Of a DNA stretch of 18,168 nt, positions 6,853-13,779 are shown in pieces. The stretch is from Thermoplasmata archaeon (GTDB lineage Archaea; Thermoplasmatota; Thermoplasmata; Lutacidiplasmatales; UBA184), in contig JAJZGO010000024.1 in NCBI GenBank assembly GCA_021798415.1, forward strand, positions 1-18,168, given 5' to 3'. The notes below the pieces were generated by a model, which was not told the origin of the DNA, did not search any database, and was given only the letters and a program-made list of their open reading frames with translations. The position numbers and the translations under genes were made by a program. The stretch's first letter is position 1. Every line of letters starts with the position of its first letter.

Positions 6853-7795
6853 GGAGGCGACCGATCCGGTCGATGGTCGCCTCGATCTGGTCGCCGGGCT
6901 TGAGCTTCCGCGACTCGTTGCCGAACTCGTAGCCGGGGACTCCGCCAAGGCTCCCGAGCGAGATGAGGTCCCCCGGCTCGAAGGTGATCCCCGTCGAGAG
7001 GTGCGCGAGGACCTGGGGGATCCGGAAGATGTAGTCGTTGGTGTCGCCCGTCTGCCGGACGACGCCGCCGACCTTGAGCTCCATCGAAAGCGGGTACGGT
7101 TCCCCGACTTCCTCCTTCGGGACGACCCACGGTCCGACGGCCATCGTCCCGTCGAACCCCTTGCCCATCACCCAGTCGACGGGCCCTCCGTCGGCGGGGT
7201 ACTGGAGGTCCCGGTAGCCCAGGTCGAGCGCGATCGTGTAGCCGGCGATGTGCTCCATCGCCTGGTCGACGGGGATGTGCTTGCCCCGCTTGCCGACCAC
7301 GACCGCGAGCTCGAGCTCGACGTCGGGGAACGAGCCCGCGGGGTTCAGGACGAGCGGCTCGGTCGGTCCGACGAGGCTGTTCGCGAACCGCGTGAAGACG
7401 TACGGCTGCCTCGGGATCGGCTTCCCCTGTTCCGTGACGTGCGAGCGCGAATTCGAGGCGAGGCAGTAGACCTTCACGCCCCGCACGACGGGAGCGAGGA
7501 GCTTCACGCCCTCCTCGGCCTTGAACAAGAGGCGCGCGCCGGTCGCGGCCCGGGGCGTCCAGCCCATCTTGCGGCGCCGATCGATGTACTCGGTGATCTT
7601 CCGGGTGAGCTCGACCGAGCCGGCCCCGCCCGAGAAGAACGCCTGCATGTCGCGGAACCGGCTCGGGTCGGCGCCCTTCACCGGATTGACCCCGTAGTAG
7701 TCGCGGCACGCGTTGTCGAGGTCGATGAACTCGTTCGAGTCGGTGATCATGCCGAAGTGGAACTGGTCCTGCAGGGTGAAGTGCACGAGCTTCAC
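6788..7795 (-). CDS. Fumarylacetoacetate hydrolase (FAH) family protein
   Basis: 335 residues. The C-terminal FAH domain (about 105-318) carries metal ligands Glu160 and Glu162 in FPDVELELAVVVGKRGK and Asp191 in YTIALDLGYRD. Lys212 lies in MGKGFDGTMAVGPWV, and the C-terminal GDLISLGSLGGVPG replaces the common TGTPxGVG loop. The first 100 residues form the smaller N-terminal domain seen in two-domain FAH proteins. Members cleave or decarboxylate beta-diketones or hydrate ketopentenoates; the actual substrate cannot be told, and no aromatic-degradation genes are nearby. GTG 7795 is chosen because GGGAGGGGG (7801-7810) and a TATA box lie just upstream and the family starts at KLVHF. Its end overlaps priS tail to tail. 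Confidence 0.9.
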   Translation of the reverse strand: MKLVHFTLQDQFHFGMITDSNEFIDLDNACRDYYGVNPVKGADPSRFRDMQAFFSGGAGSVELTRKITEYIDRRRKMGWTPRAATGARLLFKAEEGVKLLAPVVRGVKVYCLASNSRSHVTEQGKPIPRQPYVFTRFANSLVGPTEPLVLNPAGSFPDVELELAVVVGKRGKHIPVDQAMEHIAGYTIALDLGYRDLQYPADGGPVDWVMGKGFDGTMAVGPWVVPKEEVGEPYPLSMELKVGGVVRQTGDTNDYIFRIPQVLAHLSTGITFEPGDLISLGSLGGVPGYEFGNESRKLKPGDQIEATIDRIGRLLIPVKAEAPLPPAAPGTAPPA

Positions 7796-7800
7796 GCGGA

Positions 7801-7833
7801 TCCCCCTCCCGGGGAGTCGCTCGGACGGATAAC
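7801..7833 (-). promoter_or_regulatory. TATA box and ribosome binding site of the FAH gene
   Basis: On the minus strand CCGTTATCCG (core 7828-7833) lies about 35 bases before the GTG. A strong purine tract GGGAGGGGG (about 7801-7810) sits six or so bases before the GTG and supports this start. Confidence 0.45.
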
Positions 7834-7908
7834 GGATGCGCGTCCTCGCGCCCCGGGGCGGGACCGGCTCCGCCGGCCCGCCCGGTGCCCGGGCCGAGGG
7901 CCGTCCTT

Positions 7909-8316
7909 CTAGTGGAAGTGTCGGTGGACGGCGATGAGGTAGACGAAGATGATGAGCGAGAAGAGGAACCCGAAGGTGACGAAGTGGCCACCGACCGCGG
8001 CGCCGAGGAGTTCGACGAACGTCACGATCAGGGCGAGGACGAGCGCCCAGAGCCGAAGGTGCCATAGACCGAGCGCGACGCCGAGGATGATCAGGCCGAC
8101 GATCAGCACGACCGCGCCCGCGAGCACCCCCGCGAGGCCGAAGAAGTGGGGGCCGAAGCCGATCGCCGAGAGGGCAACGGAGCCGACGAGGAGGAGGAGC
8201 CCGCCGAGGATCAGGACGACCCCGTAGATCCCGACCAGGATCGCGAGGATCGATACGCCGAGGGGACGCCGCGCGGGGTAGGGAGGCGTCATCGCCATCG
8301 GAGTCGCCGTCGTCAC
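7909..8316 (-). CDS. Hypothetical four-helix membrane protein
   Basis: 135 residues with four predicted membrane helices (about 19-46, 58-83, 87-108, 112-130) and an Arg-rich PARRPLGVSI motif just before helix 1, suggesting a cytoplasmic N-terminus. Helices are rich in Gly, Leu and Val, and the C-terminus is AVHRHFH. I do not recognise a characterised family, although small proteins of this shape are common in archaea. The GTG at 8316 fits the TATA-like box at 8341-8347 (28 bases); GTG 8328 or ATG 8298 are alternatives. It lies about 60 bases after arfC on the same strand and may be partly co-transcribed with it. Function unknown. Confidence 0.75.
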   Translation of the reverse strand: MTTATPMAMTPPYPARRPLGVSILAILVGIYGVVLILGGLLLLVGSVALSAIGFGPHFFGLAGVLAGAVVLIVGLIILGVALGLWHLRLWALVLALIVTFVELLGAAVGGHFVTFGFLFSLIIFVYLIAVHRHFH

Positions 8317-8340
8317 GGTATCAATCACGCGGGCCGGGGG

Positions 8341-8347
8341 TTAAGAA
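8341..8347 (-). promoter_or_regulatory. TATA-like box for the four-helix membrane protein
   Basis: Minus-strand TTCTTAA in an otherwise GC-rich gap, 28 bases before GTG 8316. It lies between the arfC stop and the next start, so the membrane protein may have its own leaderless transcript. Confidence 0.35.
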
Positions 8348-8378
8348 CCTATGCCCCACCCCGACCGGCCTCGAGGAG

Positions 8379-9086
8379 CTACCCGAGAGGAGCCGGGCGG
8401 GGCTCGGGGTCCCGGCGGGGCGTGTAGGTCGCTACGAACCCCTCGCCGACCCGATCGATCCCGACCAGGTGGAGGTCGACCGTCTCGTCGGACCCGCGGG
8501 TCTCGGGGCCCGCGAGGACCGGCGGCGCGGTCGCGCCTCCGATCCCCACCGGGGCGGTGTAGACCGTCAACCGGTCGAAGAGGCCCGAGCGAAGGACGCT
8601 CGAGAGGATCGCGGCCCCGCCCTCGACCAGGATCCGTCGCACCCCGAGGTCGTGGAGTCGGAGGAAGAGCTCGGGGATCTCGACCCGGCGCTCGCCGCAG
8701 ACGACGACCCGGACGTGGGGGGGAAAGTGGCGGGTCGAGCGACGGGAGGTGGCGATGATCGTCGGAGTCGTCGCGTCGAGGACCCGGGCGGATTCGGGCG
8801 TCCGACCGCTCCCGTCGACGACCACCCGCGTTGGGTTCCGTCCAACGGGTTCGCCGAGGAGCTCCCAGTGCACGCGCAGGGACGGGTCGTCCTTCACCAC
8901 CGTGCCGACGCCGACCAGGATGGCGTCCGAGTCCCGGCGCAGCTTTTGGACCCGGACGAGGTCTTCGGACGACGAGAGCCGGGCCCGGGCACCGTCGGCG
9001 TAGGCGAGGCGTCCGTCGAACGACGCGGCGCAATTGACCCAGACCTCCGGCCGTGCGCCCCGGCCCGGGTCCCGAGAGGGGTCCAT
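8379..9086 (-). CDS. arfC: 2,5-diamino-6-ribosylaminopyrimidinone 5'-phosphate reductase (ArfC/Rib7)
   Basis: 235 residues of the RibD C-terminal reductase family in its stand-alone archaeal form. Motifs: VNCAASFDGRLA (17-28), DAILVGVGTVVKDDPSLRV (54-72, the NADPH/substrate region), NPTRVVVDGSGRTP (84-97), RILVEGGAAILSSVL (151-165) and LTVYTAPVGIGG (173-184). It reduces the ribosylamino group to ribitylamino in the archaeal riboflavin pathway, using NADPH; the product feeds flavins and, in many archaea, F420. No deaminase domain is fused, as expected in archaea, where reduction precedes deamination. ATG 9086 lies nine bases after the ftcD stop, making arfC the third gene of the FEN1-ftcD-arfC operon. 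Confidence 0.93.
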   Translation of the reverse strand: MDPSRDPGRGARPEVWVNCAASFDGRLAYADGARARLSSSEDLVRVQKLRRDSDAILVGVGTVVKDDPSLRVHWELLGEPVGRNPTRVVVDGSGRTPESARVLDATTPTIIATSRRSTRHFPPHVRVVVCGERRVEIPELFLRLHDLGVRRILVEGGAAILSSVLRSGLFDRLTVYTAPVGIGGATAPPVLAGPETRGSDETVDLHLVGIDRVGEGFVATYTPRRDPEPRPAPLG

Positions 9087-9095
9087 CGGGGCGCC

Positions 9096-10571
9096 TCAGC
9101 CTCTCGGTCGCAGCCGGCCGATCTCGGACTCGAACGCGTCGACCGGGCGGCCTACGGCCCGGAGGTCGTCTAGGTTGATCGCGACGTTCGCGAGCGCCCC
9201 TTCGGTCGCTGCCCGGAGGAGGGCGAGCGCGGTCACGAGGTCGCTCCCGAGCGCCGCCTTCGTCCGAGCGCGGACCGCCTCGATCCGGGCCGAGAGATCG
9301 ACCGCCCGACGCGCCGTCTCGAGGGGGACGCCCGCCGCGCCCTCGAGCGCCGCGACGTACGCCGCCTCGGCGTCCGGGGCCCCCGCCCGCTCCTTGCGGG
9401 CCCTTCGGGCCGCGCGGACGGCCTCGTAGGAGCGGCTGTCCTCGTCCGCGAGCTCGAGCAGGCGGCCCCGACCCTCGGTCAGCGCGCGGGACGTCTCCCG
9501 GAGGTCGTCCGAGGGGTTCGACGGGTCCACCGAGTAGGCGAGGACCATTTCGCCGAGCGCCGCGCCGAGCGCGGCGGCGACGGCGGAGGCGCTCCCACCG
9601 CCGGGCGTCGGCGTGCGCGCCGCGAGCCGGGCGGCGAACGACGCGATCGACTCCCCGCCGGGCGTCGCCGCGTCCACCGCGCGGACCTTGCGTTCGAGCA
9701 CGGCCCCCCGGTCGAACGAATGGAGCTGGAGGTAGTACTCGGCCGCGTCGAAGAGCGCGTCCTCGGGCACGAGGCCGACGACCTCCGACTCCTCGATGCC
9801 GACCCCGTAGCGTTGCGCCTCCCGACGGACGGCCTCGAGGGCCCGGTGGATCGGCGTCACCCGGTAGTCCGTGAGGTTCATGGAGACCTGGGCGCGCGCT
9901 CGCTCCCGGATCTCGAACCCGAGCGCCTTGACCTCGGGTAGACCGCCGTCCCGGGCCCGCACCGCCTTCGCGACCTTCTTCGCGATCGTGACGTCGGCCG
10001 TCGTGAGGTAGGCGTTGTACGCGATGAGCACCGGTCGGGCGCCGATCGCGACCGCGCCCGCGGTCGGGTGGACCTTCGCCGGGCCGAAATCGGGCGCGCG
10101 TGCCGGGTCGGTCGCGATCGAGTCCCGGATCCCCTCGAACTGGCCTTCCCGGACCTTGGCCAGGTCCGCGCGGTCGGGCCGTCGGGCCGCCGCCGCATAC
10201 AGGTAGACCGGGATGCCGAGCTCGCGGGCGACGCGTTCGCCGAGGCGCTCCGCGAGCTTCACCGCTTCCGCCATCGAGGCCGAGCCGAGGGGGACGAACG
10301 GCACCACGTCGGTAGCGCCCATCCGGGGGTGCTCGCCCTGGTGGTGCGTGAGGTCGATCGTGGCGGTCGCTACGGTCATCATCCGGACGACCGCTTCGAC
10401 GAGCGCATCGCCCTCGCCGACGAGGCTGATCACCGACCGGTGGTGGTCGGCGTTCCGCTCGACATCAAGGACCGTGACGCCGGGGACCTCGCGGGCGGCC
10501 GCGGCGATCCGCGCGACCTTGGACTCGTCGCGGCCCTCGGAGAAGTTGGGGACGCACTCGAACCGGCTCAC
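9096..10571 (-). CDS. ftcD: Bifunctional glutamate formiminotransferase/formiminotetrahydrofolate cyclodeaminase
   Basis: 491 residues. The formiminotransferase part (about 2-300) opens with FECVPNFSEGRD and contains HHQGEHPRMGATDVVPFVP, where His81 matches the catalytic histidine of the mammalian enzyme. The cyclodeaminase part (about 305-490) has TPTPGGGSASAVAAALGAAL (320-339). The enzyme moves the formimino group of formiminoglutamate to tetrahydrofolate and converts it to methenyl-THF plus ammonia, linking histidine breakdown to one-carbon metabolism. The fused form is slightly shorter than the roughly 540 residues of mammals. GTG 10571 overlaps the FEN1 TGA as GTGA, indicating translational coupling; the open frame continues upstream only as antisense-like sequence. 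No other histidine-degradation genes are visible. Confidence 0.94.
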   Translation of the reverse strand: MSRFECVPNFSEGRDESKVARIAAAAREVPGVTVLDVERNADHHRSVISLVGEGDALVEAVVRMMTVATATIDLTHHQGEHPRMGATDVVPFVPLGSASMAEAVKLAERLGERVARELGIPVYLYAAAARRPDRADLAKVREGQFEGIRDSIATDPARAPDFGPAKVHPTAGAVAIGARPVLIAYNAYLTTADVTIAKKVAKAVRARDGGLPEVKALGFEIRERARAQVSMNLTDYRVTPIHRALEAVRREAQRYGVGIEESEVVGLVPEDALFDAAEYYLQLHSFDRGAVLERKVRAVDAATPGGESIASFAARLAARTPTPGGGSASAVAAALGAALGEMVLAYSVDPSNPSDDLRETSRALTEGRGRLLELADEDSRSYEAVRAARRARKERAGAPDAEAAYVAALEGAAGVPLETARRAVDLSARIEAVRARTKAALGSDLVTALALLRAATEGALANVAINLDDLRAVGRPVDAFESEIGRLRPRG

Positions 10572-11602
10572 GGAGGGGACCCCCCGAACGTCTCGAGCAG
10601 CGTCTGGTGGCCCCGGGCCTCGTTCGGGCTCGCGCTCGGGACCGGGCGCTGCCGGGCGCGCGAGATCGCGGCCCGCACGCGGGTCTCCGAGAACCCGTGT
10701 TCGTCCACGAGGATCCGCTGGACCGCGGCCTCGTCGACCGGCCCGAACGCGGGAGCCGGGGTATCGGTGGCGTTCGGGTGCCGGAAGATGTCGGCGACCT
10801 CTCTCGCCTCGACCGGGTCGAGGCCCGCCGTCTCGGCGGTCCTCGCGAAACCGAGATGCTGCTGGACGAGCTTGAGCGCCTTCTTCGGCCCGTAGCCCGG
10901 AACCCCGTCGTTGAAGTCGGTCCCCACCAGGATCCCGAGGAGGATGAGCTCCTCCGCGTCGATGCCGAGGGTGAGCAGGAGGTCCCCCCGGTCGATCAGC
11001 TGCGCGCCGGGGCTCGTGGCTCCACGACCCCGCGCCGCGAGCCCGCGGACGAGTCGAGGGGCCCCGAAGAGGAGGCTGTCGTAATCCTCCGACGCCGCCG
11101 CCCAGACCGTCCCCTTCGCGGCCATGAACGCCGCTTGGGCCTCCCCCTCGCCGGGGGCCTGGAGCGCCGGAACACCGAGCGCCGCGAGGAGCCGCACCAG
11201 CTCCTCGACCATCGGTCGCGTGAGGCGGGACGTCTGGGCGGCCTTTCGCCGGGCCGTTTCGAGGTCGCCGGCCGCGAGCGCCTTCTGCCACTCCCCCTCG
11301 GCCTTCTCCTTCGTCGCGATCCGCTGGCGGATCGTTCCCGCCTTGCGTTCGGGAGGCTTGCCGTCGAACACCCACAGCGGCAGGACCCCCTCGCGAAGCA
11401 GCGAGGTGGTCCGGTAGAAGACGCCCATGAGGTGGCTCGTTACGCGTCCCTCGGCGTCGGAGAACAGTTGGCCGTCGCGCTGGCGCAGGGTCGCGAGGAA
11501 CTGGTAGACCGCGTTGTAGCCGTCGACCGCGAGGGTACGCCCGGCGAGCGCCTCCCAAGGGAGCTCTTGCGCGGAGACGATCTCCTTGAACGGAAGCCCC
11601 AC
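10568..11602 (-). CDS. fen: Flap endonuclease 1
   Basis: 344 residues, the usual archaeal FEN1 length. N-terminal nuclease motif: LAVDGYNAVYQFLA with Asp27, and WVFDGKPPERK with Asp80. Internal motif: PGEGEAQAAFMA with Glu152 and Glu154, SEDYDSLLFG with Asp173 and Asp175, and VGTDF with Asp229. NDGVPGYGPKKALKLV is the helix-two-turn-helix DNA-binding element. QTLLETFG (333-340) near the C-terminus is a plausible PCNA-interacting PIP box, though its last aromatic position is Gly. FEN1 removes 5' flaps in Okazaki-fragment maturation and base excision repair. GTG 11602 gives the normal MGLPF-type start, needed because the N-terminus enters the active site, and a TATA-like box lies 25 bases upstream. 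First gene of the FEN1-ftcD-arfC operon. Confidence 0.96.
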   Translation of the reverse strand: MGLPFKEIVSAQELPWEALAGRTLAVDGYNAVYQFLATLRQRDGQLFSDAEGRVTSHLMGVFYRTTSLLREGVLPLWVFDGKPPERKAGTIRQRIATKEKAEGEWQKALAAGDLETARRKAAQTSRLTRPMVEELVRLLAALGVPALQAPGEGEAQAAFMAAKGTVWAAASEDYDSLLFGAPRLVRGLAARGRGATSPGAQLIDRGDLLLTLGIDAEELILLGILVGTDFNDGVPGYGPKKALKLVQQHLGFARTAETAGLDPVEAREVADIFRHPNATDTPAPAFGPVDEAAVQRILVDEHGFSETRVRAAISRARQRPVPSASPNEARGHQTLLETFGGSPP

Positions 11603-11622
11603 GTCGTCCTCGGAGCGGCCGG

Positions 11623-11630
11623 AAGTACTT
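11623..11630 (-). promoter_or_regulatory. TATA-like box for the FEN1-ftcD-arfC operon
   Basis: The 8-base palindrome AAGTACTT is the most AT-rich stretch upstream of FEN1 and lies 25 bases before its GTG, suggesting a leaderless transcript. The divergent PAC2 promoter is only about 30 bases away. Confidence 0.35.
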
Positions 11631-11658
11631 GGGGTTGCCGCGGCCCCTCCCGACAGGC

Positions 11659-11665
11659 TCTATAG
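11659..11665 (+). promoter_or_regulatory. TATA box for the PAC2 gene
   Basis: CTCTATAGG is centred about 27 bases before GTG 11690. The directly following GGAGG (11665-11669) could instead act as a ribosome binding site for TTG 11678, so two start readings compete. Confidence 0.4.
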
Positions 11666-11689
11666 GAGGCCCGTGCCTTGCGGCCGGCG

Positions 11690-12502
11690 GTGGTTCCGTT
11701 GGAGTTCACCTGGCGCGAGGAAGCCCCGCCCTCGGCGACGTTCCAGACCGGGTCCGTGGTCGTCTCGGCGTTCCCGAGCGCGGGCCTCGCGGCGATCGTG
11801 GCCGCGCACTACATCATCCGTGCCCTCAAGCTCCCGCGGGTCGGACGGTTCGACTCGCCGGAGCTCTCCCCGATCGCGATCGTGCAGGGCGGCGAGGTCA
11901 ACCCCATGGTCCGCGCGTACGGCCGGCCCGACCTCGCCCTCGTGCTCTCCGAGTTCCCGCCCACGCCGCCCCAGGCGAACGCCCTCGCCCGGACGATCCT
12001 CGACAACGCCGAGCGCCACCGGGCCCGTATGATCGTCTGCCTCGAAGGTGTCGTGCCCCATCCGGCCGGCGACGAGGAGGACGAGAGCACCGAGACCGCC
12101 GCCGCGCTCACCGACGACCGCCCCGAGCAGGTCTGGTTCGCGTGCTCTCGCAAGGATCCCGCGATCCTGCACGCGCTCGAGGCCACGAAGGCTCGGATGC
12201 TCGAGGACGGAGTGATCGGCGGGGTCTCCGGCGGGCTCCTCGTCCAGGGACTGGGCCGGTCCGTGCCGGTCGTCGTCCTCCTCGTGAGCGCCCGCGTCGC
12301 CGAAGGCCTCCCGGACCACCGGGCGGGAGCGGCGCTCATCGAATCGCTCGACCGCCTCCTGCCCGAGATCGCGATCGACACCGGACCGCTGCGCGCCCAG
12401 GCCGAGCAGATCGAGAAGGCGCTGAGGGCGGCGATGAAGGCCCGCCCCTCGCAACCCTCGACCGAGTCGCCGCAGCCGCCGTCCCCCGAGATGTATCGGT
12501 AG
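11690..12502 (+). CDS. PAC2-family (proteasome assembly chaperone-like) protein
   Basis: 270 residues of the PAC2/DUF75 superfamily. The N-terminal segment VVVSAFPSAGLAAIVAAHYI is the family's FPxxGL motif. The second half has GVSGGLLVQGLGRSVPVVVL, DHRAGAALIESLDRLLPEI and a final helix LRAQAEQIEKALRAAM, the usual ending. An acidic loop (DEEDESTE) sits mid-protein, and the C-terminus is Ser/Pro-rich. Eukaryotic PAC2 assists 20S proteasome assembly; the archaeal members have no settled role. GTG 11690 is preferred from TATA spacing, while TTG 11678 with GGAGG at eight bases is the alternative. The gene is divergent from FEN1 and convergent with a small membrane-protein gene. Confidence 0.88.
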   Translation: MVPLEFTWREEAPPSATFQTGSVVVSAFPSAGLAAIVAAHYIIRALKLPRVGRFDSPELSPIAIVQGGEVNPMVRAYGRPDLALVLSEFPPTPPQANALARTILDNAERHRARMIVCLEGVVPHPAGDEEDESTETAAALTDDRPEQVWFACSRKDPAILHALEATKARMLEDGVIGGVSGGLLVQGLGRSVPVVVLLVSARVAEGLPDHRAGAALIESLDRLLPEIAIDTGPLRAQAEQIEKALRAAMKARPSQPSTESPQPPSPEMYR

Positions 12503-12520
12503 CCGGCGACGACGGAGCCC

Positions 12521-12547
12521 GCGACCTCGGGGGTCCGAGGCGGTCGC
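12521..12547. terminator. Hairpin between convergent genes
   Basis: CCTCGG (12525-12530) and CCGAGG (12535-12540) form a six-pair stem around GGGT, extended by GCGA/TCGC with a three-base bulge. It lies between the PAC2 stop and the stop of the 55-residue gene, where a bidirectional terminator would be expected, but no T tract follows on either strand. Confidence 0.4.
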
Positions 12548-12558
12548 GCCCGAGGCGT

Positions 12559-12726
12559 CTATGCGAACGTCTCGCTGTAGGTGAGCAGGTAGAACGCTCC
12601 GCCGATCATGACGGCGAGCAGGGCGAGGATCGCCACGGGGTTCGAGTGGAACTCCGCGACCGTGAGGCCGAGCAGAGCGACCGGAAGGACGAGGAGGGCG
12701 AGGAGCGTGAACAGACGGCCGTTCAT
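12559..12726 (-). CDS. Small two-helix membrane protein (55 aa)
   Basis: 55 residues with two hydrophobic helices (about 5-22 and 30-49) joined by the short loop AEFHSNP, ending LLTYSETFA. It belongs to no family I recognise. Support for a real gene: an ATG start, a TATA-like CTTAAGG 30 bases upstream (leaderless), a strong membrane-protein composition in this frame, and a convergent terminator-like hairpin beyond its stop. It follows the FtsZ-like gene on the same strand after about 90 bases but appears to have its own promoter. A small membrane protein beside a cytoskeletal protein could be a membrane partner, which is speculation. Confidence 0.65.
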   Translation of the reverse strand: MNGRLFTLLALLVLPVALLGLTVAEFHSNPVAILALLAVMIGGAFYLLTYSETFA

Positions 12727-12752
12727 CGAGGAATCCCGGAACCTGGGCCGCA

Positions 12753-12759
12753 CTTAAGG
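12753..12759 (-). promoter_or_regulatory. TATA-like box for the 55-residue membrane protein
   Basis: Minus-strand ACCTTAAGTG in GC-rich surroundings, about 30 bases before the ATG at 12726. Confidence 0.4.
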
Positions 12760-12795
12760 TTGATTCGGTGCCGCCGGGCGGAGCGTGCGGAGACG

Positions 12796-12810
12796 CCCCC
12801 CCGGCGGGGG
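12796..12810 (-). terminator. GC hairpin after the FtsZ-like gene
   Basis: CCCCC (12796-12800) and GGGGG (12806-12810) around CCGGC lie eight bases past the stop of the FtsZ-like gene. There is no T tract, so a terminator role is uncertain. Confidence 0.25.
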
Positions 12811-12817
12811 AAGCCCG

Positions 12818-13699
12818 TCAGCGCGCCGGCGCCGGGCGGGCTCCCGGCTCGACCTCGAACTCGAGCTCGGCTTCGAGGTCCATCATGTGGATCGCCGGCA
12901 GGATCGGAGGCCCCTCGGGCATCGGGGGGGCCGGGCCGTGCGGCGGGAACCCGACCGCCGGAGCTTCGGCCGACGGGATCCGGTTGACGGGCCCCAGCTC
13001 GACCGCCTGGCTCGTCTGGATCGTCTCGAGGAGCGCTTCCGCCGGTGCGAGGAACGATCGCTCGATGTGCTCTTCGATCACGGACGCCCAGTGCTGGCTC
13101 ACGCGCGTGAAGGCGAGGCGCCCCTGGGAGCGGGCGAGGCTCTCGTTGTCGAGCGTCTGGAGGGTGGCGAAGCCGCGTTCGCGCTTCTCGACGAACGACT
13201 CCACGAAGTGGAGCCGGCCGATCGCTCGGTCGGCGAGCGCACGGCGCTCGCCTTCGCAGCGGAACGGCTTGATCACGAACGCGCTCACGACCTCGGCGTT
13301 GCGGGAGGCGACCTCGAGCACGTACGGCAGTGCGCCGCTTCCGGCGCCTCCGCCGAGGCTGCCGATGACGATGACGAACGTCGCGCCGTGGAAGATCCGC
13401 TGGAGCGCCGGCTCGGCCGCCCGCGCGAGGAGGCCCCCGACCATGGGCGAGCCTCCGGTGTCGGTCTCGATGCCGGTGTCGGGGCCGAGGTAGACCCGGC
13501 GGTCGAACTCGTCGAATCCTTGAACCTTGGGATCGCAATTGATCGCGACCGTCTCAAGGTGCCGGATGTGCTGGCGCGCGATCTCCCTTCCGACCCGGAT
13601 CGCCCCGCCGCCGACGGCTGCCAGGACGAATCGGACGTCCTGGCCGAGACGCAGCCGGTTCTCCCAGCTCACGTCGTCCGGCTCGCCGTAGCCCGGCAT
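12818..13699 (-). CDS. Divergent FtsZ/tubulin-family protein lacking the C-terminal domain
   Basis: 293 residues from ATG 13699, or 308 from an in-frame GTG at 13744. The N-terminal nucleotide-binding domain of the FtsZ/tubulin superfamily is clear: loop T1 as AAVGGGAIRVG (27-37), T3-like DTGGSPMVGG (80-89), signature T4 GSLGGGAGSGALP (113-125, tubulin consensus GGGTGSG), T5 as KPFRCEGERR (144-153) and a T6-like DNESL (184-188). Conserved sequence then fades. There is no NxDxxD T7 catalytic loop and no second domain; instead there is a Pro-rich tail (about 235-270) and a short acidic end (MDLEAELEFEVE). Canonical FtsZ is about 350-400 residues. The T1 asparagine is also missing. It may bind GTP without triggering hydrolysis in a neighbour, perhaps as a regulator or cap of true FtsZ. 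It follows the ribbon-helix-helix gene and is probably co-transcribed with it. Confidence 0.82.
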   Translation of the reverse strand: MPGYGEPDDVSWENRLRLGQDVRFVLAAVGGGAIRVGREIARQHIRHLETVAINCDPKVQGFDEFDRRVYLGPDTGIETDTGGSPMVGGLLARAAEPALQRIFHGATFVIVIGSLGGGAGSGALPYVLEVASRNAEVVSAFVIKPFRCEGERRALADRAIGRLHFVESFVEKRERGFATLQTLDNESLARSQGRLAFTRVSQHWASVIEEHIERSFLAPAEALLETIQTSQAVELGPVNRIPSAEAPAVGFPPHGPAPPMPEGPPILPAIHMMDLEAELEFEVEPGARPAPAR

Positions 13700-13779
13700 G
13701 GCGCTTCGGTCGCTTTTCGTTCGTTCGGCCTCGTAGGTCCCCACAACCCCCCCTCGGATGTGTCTCCAACTCTCGGGCG

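Noticed and set aside
6120..7991. 623-codon minus-strand frame across priS and the FAH gene
   Set aside because: Low-complexity translation, covered by two well-supported genes in other frames.
10572..11558. Upstream extension of the ftcD frame to about 820 codons
   Set aside because: The added part lies inside the FEN1 gene and is Arg/Gly/Pro-rich; FtcD homology begins right after the GTG at 10571.
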